A DNA stretch of 56,275 nt from contig JBNKCL010000101.1 in the NCBI GenBank assembly GCA_050287725.1, forward strand, positions 1 through 56,275. Direction: 5' to 3'. Origin of the DNA: CBFDBF01 sp050287725 (GTDB lineage: Bacteria; Pseudomonadota; Gammaproteobacteria; Chromatiales; Chromatiaceae). A model generated the notes under the pieces. It ran no database searches. It worked only from the letters and a program-made list of their open reading frames with translations, and was not told where the DNA came from. A program made the translations under genes and the position numbers. This document shows, piece after piece, positions 54,190 through 56,275 of the stretch (its first letter is position 1; the number at the start of each line of letters is the position of its first letter).

Positions 54190-54861
54190 ATGAAAAAAGC
54201 GGTCGTTCTCCTTTCCGGCGGACTTGATTCCGCCACCACCCTGGCGTTGGCGCGGGAGCGCGGGTTTGCCTGTTATGCCTTGAGCATGGAGTACGGTCAG
54301 CGGCACGCTGCGGAGCTGGCGGCGGCCCGGCGGGTGGCGGAGGCGTTGGAGGTGCAGGAGCACCGGGTCGTGTCACTGGCTTTGGACCAGTTCGGGGGCT
54401 CCGCGCTTACCGACCGGAATATCGAGGTGCCGACGGAAGGGGACGCCGGTATTCCGGTTACCTATGTGCCGGCGCGCAACACCATCTTTCTCTCTCTGGC
54501 GCTGGCCTGGGCCGAGGTGATCGGTGCGCGCGATCTGTTCGTCGGCGTCAACGCCGTTGATTACTCCGGCTATCCCGATTGCCGGCCTGAATTTATTGCG
54601 GCATTCGAGAAGCTGGCCAATCTCGCCACCAAGGCGGGAGTGGAGGGGGAACGGTTTCAGGTCCATGCGCCCCTGATCCGGCTTACCAAGTCGGAGATTA
54701 TCCATGAAGGAATACGGCTGGGAGTGGATTACGGCCTCACCGTATCCTGCTATCAGGCGGACCCGGAGGGGCGTGCCTGTGGCCGCTGCGACTCTTGCCG
54801 CTTTCGGGCGCAGGGATTCCGGGAAGCGGGGATTCCCGATCCCACCCGTTATGTTACATAA
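54190..54861 (+). CDS. queC: 7-cyano-7-deazaguanine synthase
   Basis: ATP-dependent enzyme that converts carboxydeazaguanine to preQ0 for queuosine. The 223 residues have the PP-loop VVLLSGGLDSATTLALA and the zinc cluster CYQADPEGRACGRCDSC (CxxCxxC plus an upstream Cys). A GAAGAG ribosome site lies just before the ATG. Works directly after queE. Confidence 0.96.
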   Translation: MKKAVVLLSGGLDSATTLALARERGFACYALSMEYGQRHAAELAAARRVAEALEVQEHRVVSLALDQFGGSALTDRNIEVPTEGDAGIPVTYVPARNTIFLSLALAWAEVIGARDLFVGVNAVDYSGYPDCRPEFIAAFEKLANLATKAGVEGERFQVHAPLIRLTKSEIIHEGIRLGVDYGLTVSCYQADPEGRACGRCDSCRFRAQGFREAGIPDPTRYVT

Positions 54862-54984
54862 ATCCGAAATGGGGATTTCTGGTGCCCATACAGTTCCTGC
54901 GATACCATTCGGTTCCGAGAAATGGGCGTAAACCTGAAGAACCGGAAATGCCCCGACATGGGTTATGAAATCTAAGGAGTTGAT

Positions 54985-55803
54985 ATGACGATGCGATACG
55001 GCATGAAGGGTATGGTAGTGATTGCGGCAATGGCGATGATCCTGTTGCTGCAAGGGTGCGATGACTCCATCCAGCAACAACTGGTAAAGGATTTCGGTAT
55101 CGACCAGATGGCCACCGGCACCCTCTTGCACCGCGCCGCTTTGGAGGGCCAAACCGCCCAAGCCGAGCAGTTGTTGAATAACGGTGCCAACGTCAACGAA
55201 CACAACGACGCCGGTTATACCCCCTTGCATCTGGCTGCGGCCAAGGGCCGGCTCGAGATGGCGGAACTGCTGCTCGATCATGGTGCCGAGATCAACGCCC
55301 TGGAGGGTCTGGGGCTGACCCCGTTGCATCTGGCGGTCCAGAATCGGCAGCCCGAGATGGTTGCGCTGTTGGTGTCGCGTTATGCCAATACCGAGTTGCA
55401 AGGCAAGGCCTTCGGAATGACAGACGAAGCGGTCACCCCGCTCGATCTGGCGGCCGTATTGGGCGATGCGGCGAGTGCCCGGATCCTGGTTGAGCAGGGG
55501 AAAGCCAACCTGGCCAGTCGCACCAGCATGTCCGAGCACACACCGCTGCATTCGGCGTCCGAGGCCGACAATTCAGAGGTGGTGGCGCTGTTGCTGGAGA
55601 GCGGGGCGGAGGTGGATGCCCGGGATGCTTACGGTGAAACCCCGCTGCACTATGCGGCCCGGGAAGGCGCCGTGCAGTCCGCGCGGCTGCTGATCGCCGC
55701 CGGGGCGGACATCAATGCCAAAAACGAAAGCGGTTCCACCCCCATGACCTTCGCCACCAATCAGCATCATGAGGAGATCATCTCGCTGCTCCTGGGCGAA
55801 TAG
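54985..55803 (+). CDS. Ankyrin-repeat lipoprotein
   Basis: A 272-residue putative lipoprotein. The signal segment ends in the lipobox ILLLQGC (Cys25). Six or so ankyrin repeats follow (AGYTPLHLAAAKGRLEMAEL, LGLTPLHLAVQNRQPEM, EHTPLHSASEADNSEVV, YGETPLHYAAREGAVQSAR). AAGGAG lies 5 bases before the ATG at 54985; a second ATG at 54991 is also possible. Its likely role is protein binding in the periplasm, partner unknown. It sits between queC and tRNA-Lys. Confidence 0.88.
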   Translation: MTMRYGMKGMVVIAAMAMILLLQGCDDSIQQQLVKDFGIDQMATGTLLHRAALEGQTAQAEQLLNNGANVNEHNDAGYTPLHLAAAKGRLEMAELLLDHGAEINALEGLGLTPLHLAVQNRQPEMVALLVSRYANTELQGKAFGMTDEAVTPLDLAAVLGDAASARILVEQGKANLASRTSMSEHTPLHSASEADNSEVVALLLESGAEVDARDAYGETPLHYAAREGAVQSARLLIAAGADINAKNESGSTPMTFATNQHHEEIISLLLGE

Positions 55804-55846
55804 CGGACGACAACGAGGTCTCCGGGCCGGGGGGCGGCAGGCGGGT

Positions 55847-55874
55847 TTGAAAGGCGGGCACGCTCCGGTATAAT
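55847..55874 (+). promoter_or_regulatory. Strong sigma-70 promoter of tRNA-Lys
   Basis: TTGAAA (55847-55852) and the consensus TATAAT (55869-55874) are 16 bases apart, followed by a GC-rich CGCGCG discriminator, the hallmark of stringently controlled stable-RNA promoters. It lies 19 bases before the mature tRNA 5' end. Confidence 0.8.
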
Positions 55875-55892
55875 CGCGCGTTTCCGGTTTTC

Positions 55893-55968
55893 GGGTCGTT
55901 AGCTCAGTCGGTAGAGCAGTGGATTTTTAATCCATTGGTCATAGGTTCGAATCCTATACGACCCACCA
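55893..55968 (+). tRNA. tRNA-Lys (anticodon UUU)
   Basis: A 76-base tRNA with encoded CCA. The acceptor stem GGGTCGT (55893-55899) pairs with ACGACCC (55958-55964), the D-loop region is TAGCTCAGTCGGTAGAGCA, the anticodon loop TTTTTAA has anticodon TTT, and the T arm reads AGGTTCGAATCCT. Its place beside queC-ankyrin is common in related gammaproteobacteria. Confidence 0.97.
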
Positions 55969-55975
55969 TAAAATC

Positions 55976-56007
55976 AAGGAGTTAGGGGCAACCCTAGCTC
56001 CTTTTTT
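55976..56007 (+). terminator. Intrinsic terminator after tRNA-Lys
   Basis: AAGGAGTTAGGG (55976-55987) pairs with CCCTAGCTCCTT (55992-56003) with a single T-G wobble around the loop GCAA, followed by a run of T to 56007. It lies 8 bases past the tRNA CCA end. Confidence 0.9.
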
Positions 56008-56143
56008 GTTGCTGTTTGGCGAGGAATCGTGCTGGTTTCGGGAATTTGTGTCGTGGTAGATCCGGTTTGTTTAACTCCAGGTAATCAGTTTCGCGGCCAA
56101 CAACCCGTGGTTTCTTCTAGTTCCTTCTGCGCGAAGGCCGCGA

Positions 56144-56178
56144 GGTACTTTCTTTTGCTTGTCCAAAAGAAAGTTACC
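56144..56178. repeat. Inverted repeat of a widespread dispersed type
   Basis: ACTTTCTTTTG (56147-56157) pairs perfectly with CAAAAGAAAGT (56164-56174), and flanking GGT/ACC extends the stem with a one-base bulge. The wording recalls a dispersed repeat seen in many proteobacterial genomes (memory only). A further pair GTCCAT/ATGGAC (56244-56249, 56270-56275) occurs at the window end. Apart from the terminator, the 307 bases after the tRNA hold no convincing gene. Confidence 0.55.
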
Positions 56179-56275
56179 AAAGAAAACGACACCCCGCGGC
56201 CCCGGCCTGCGGCTGCTCTGCGCTTCTCGTCTCCAGCGGTCCTGTCCATACGGGGCATCCCTGCCCTGGATGGAC

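Overview
The window is a GC-rich stretch of a gammaproteobacterial chromosome. The gene orders glyA-nrdR-ribD-ribE-ribB-ribH-nusB-thiL-pgpA, carA-carB-greA, rlmE-ftsH-folP-glmM, ruvC-ruvA-ruvB and ybgC-tolQRAB-pal-cpoB-queE-queC-tRNA-Lys are typical of Gammaproteobacteria. The mix of FolE2, bacteriohemerythrin, RibBX, a CNP1-like protein and a TatD-link radical SAM protein suggests a Chromatiales-like (purple-sulfur or sulfur-oxidizer) lineage; this assignment is inference from context, not a database match. No phage, insertion sequence, rRNA or CRISPR array was seen. Almost everything is housekeeping or envelope and signalling accessory genes.

Layout. 1-8740: an edge-truncated exported protein, then a long + strand run for one-carbon, nucleotide-reduction control, riboflavin, thiamine and phosphatidylglycerol synthesis (glyA to pgpA), then a retropepsin-like protease. 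8741-11270: glycosyltransferase, bacteriohemerythrin and a thioredoxin-TPR chaperone. 11271-16573: carA, carB, greA. 16595-19000: a lipoprotein with an HExxH motif, YceI, cytochrome b561, and yhbY. 19254-28132: a 1257-residue PilZ-DUF1631-GGDEF-EAL protein inserted between yhbY and rlmE, which normally lie close together, then ftsH, folP and glmM. 28139-30350 (- strand): xseB, ispA, folE2. 30527-36055: parE and parC separated by small genes. 36089-40800: pepA-holC-hypothetical facing away from lptF-lptG. 40969-44155 (- strand): HDOD protein, radical SAM protein, a DUF971-MoaD fusion and an RDD membrane protein. 44199-55803: lipase-like protein, yebC-ruvCAB, the Tol-Pal cluster, queE-queC and an ankyrin lipoprotein. 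55893-55968: tRNA-Lys with a near-consensus promoter and a strong terminator.

The most unusual structure is not a gene. Three long palindromic elements of about 120-146 bp (8741-8886, 40804-40927, 49159-49279) share a conserved core. Their outer arms differ in sequence but stay self-complementary within each copy. Each begins 0-8 bases after a stop codon; two exactly fill gaps between convergent genes and the third separates tolQ from tolR. This points to selection for a hairpin (3'-end, terminator or miniature mobile element). Several other, unrelated palindromes also sit in intergenic gaps. Other points of note are a DUF971-MoaD fusion without the terminal Gly-Gly, a GTP cyclohydrolase II-like domain without zinc cysteines (RibBX), a large c-di-GMP protein with altered GGDEF and EAL signatures, and palindromes sited at the promoters of a CNP1-like gene and of bacteriohemerythrin.
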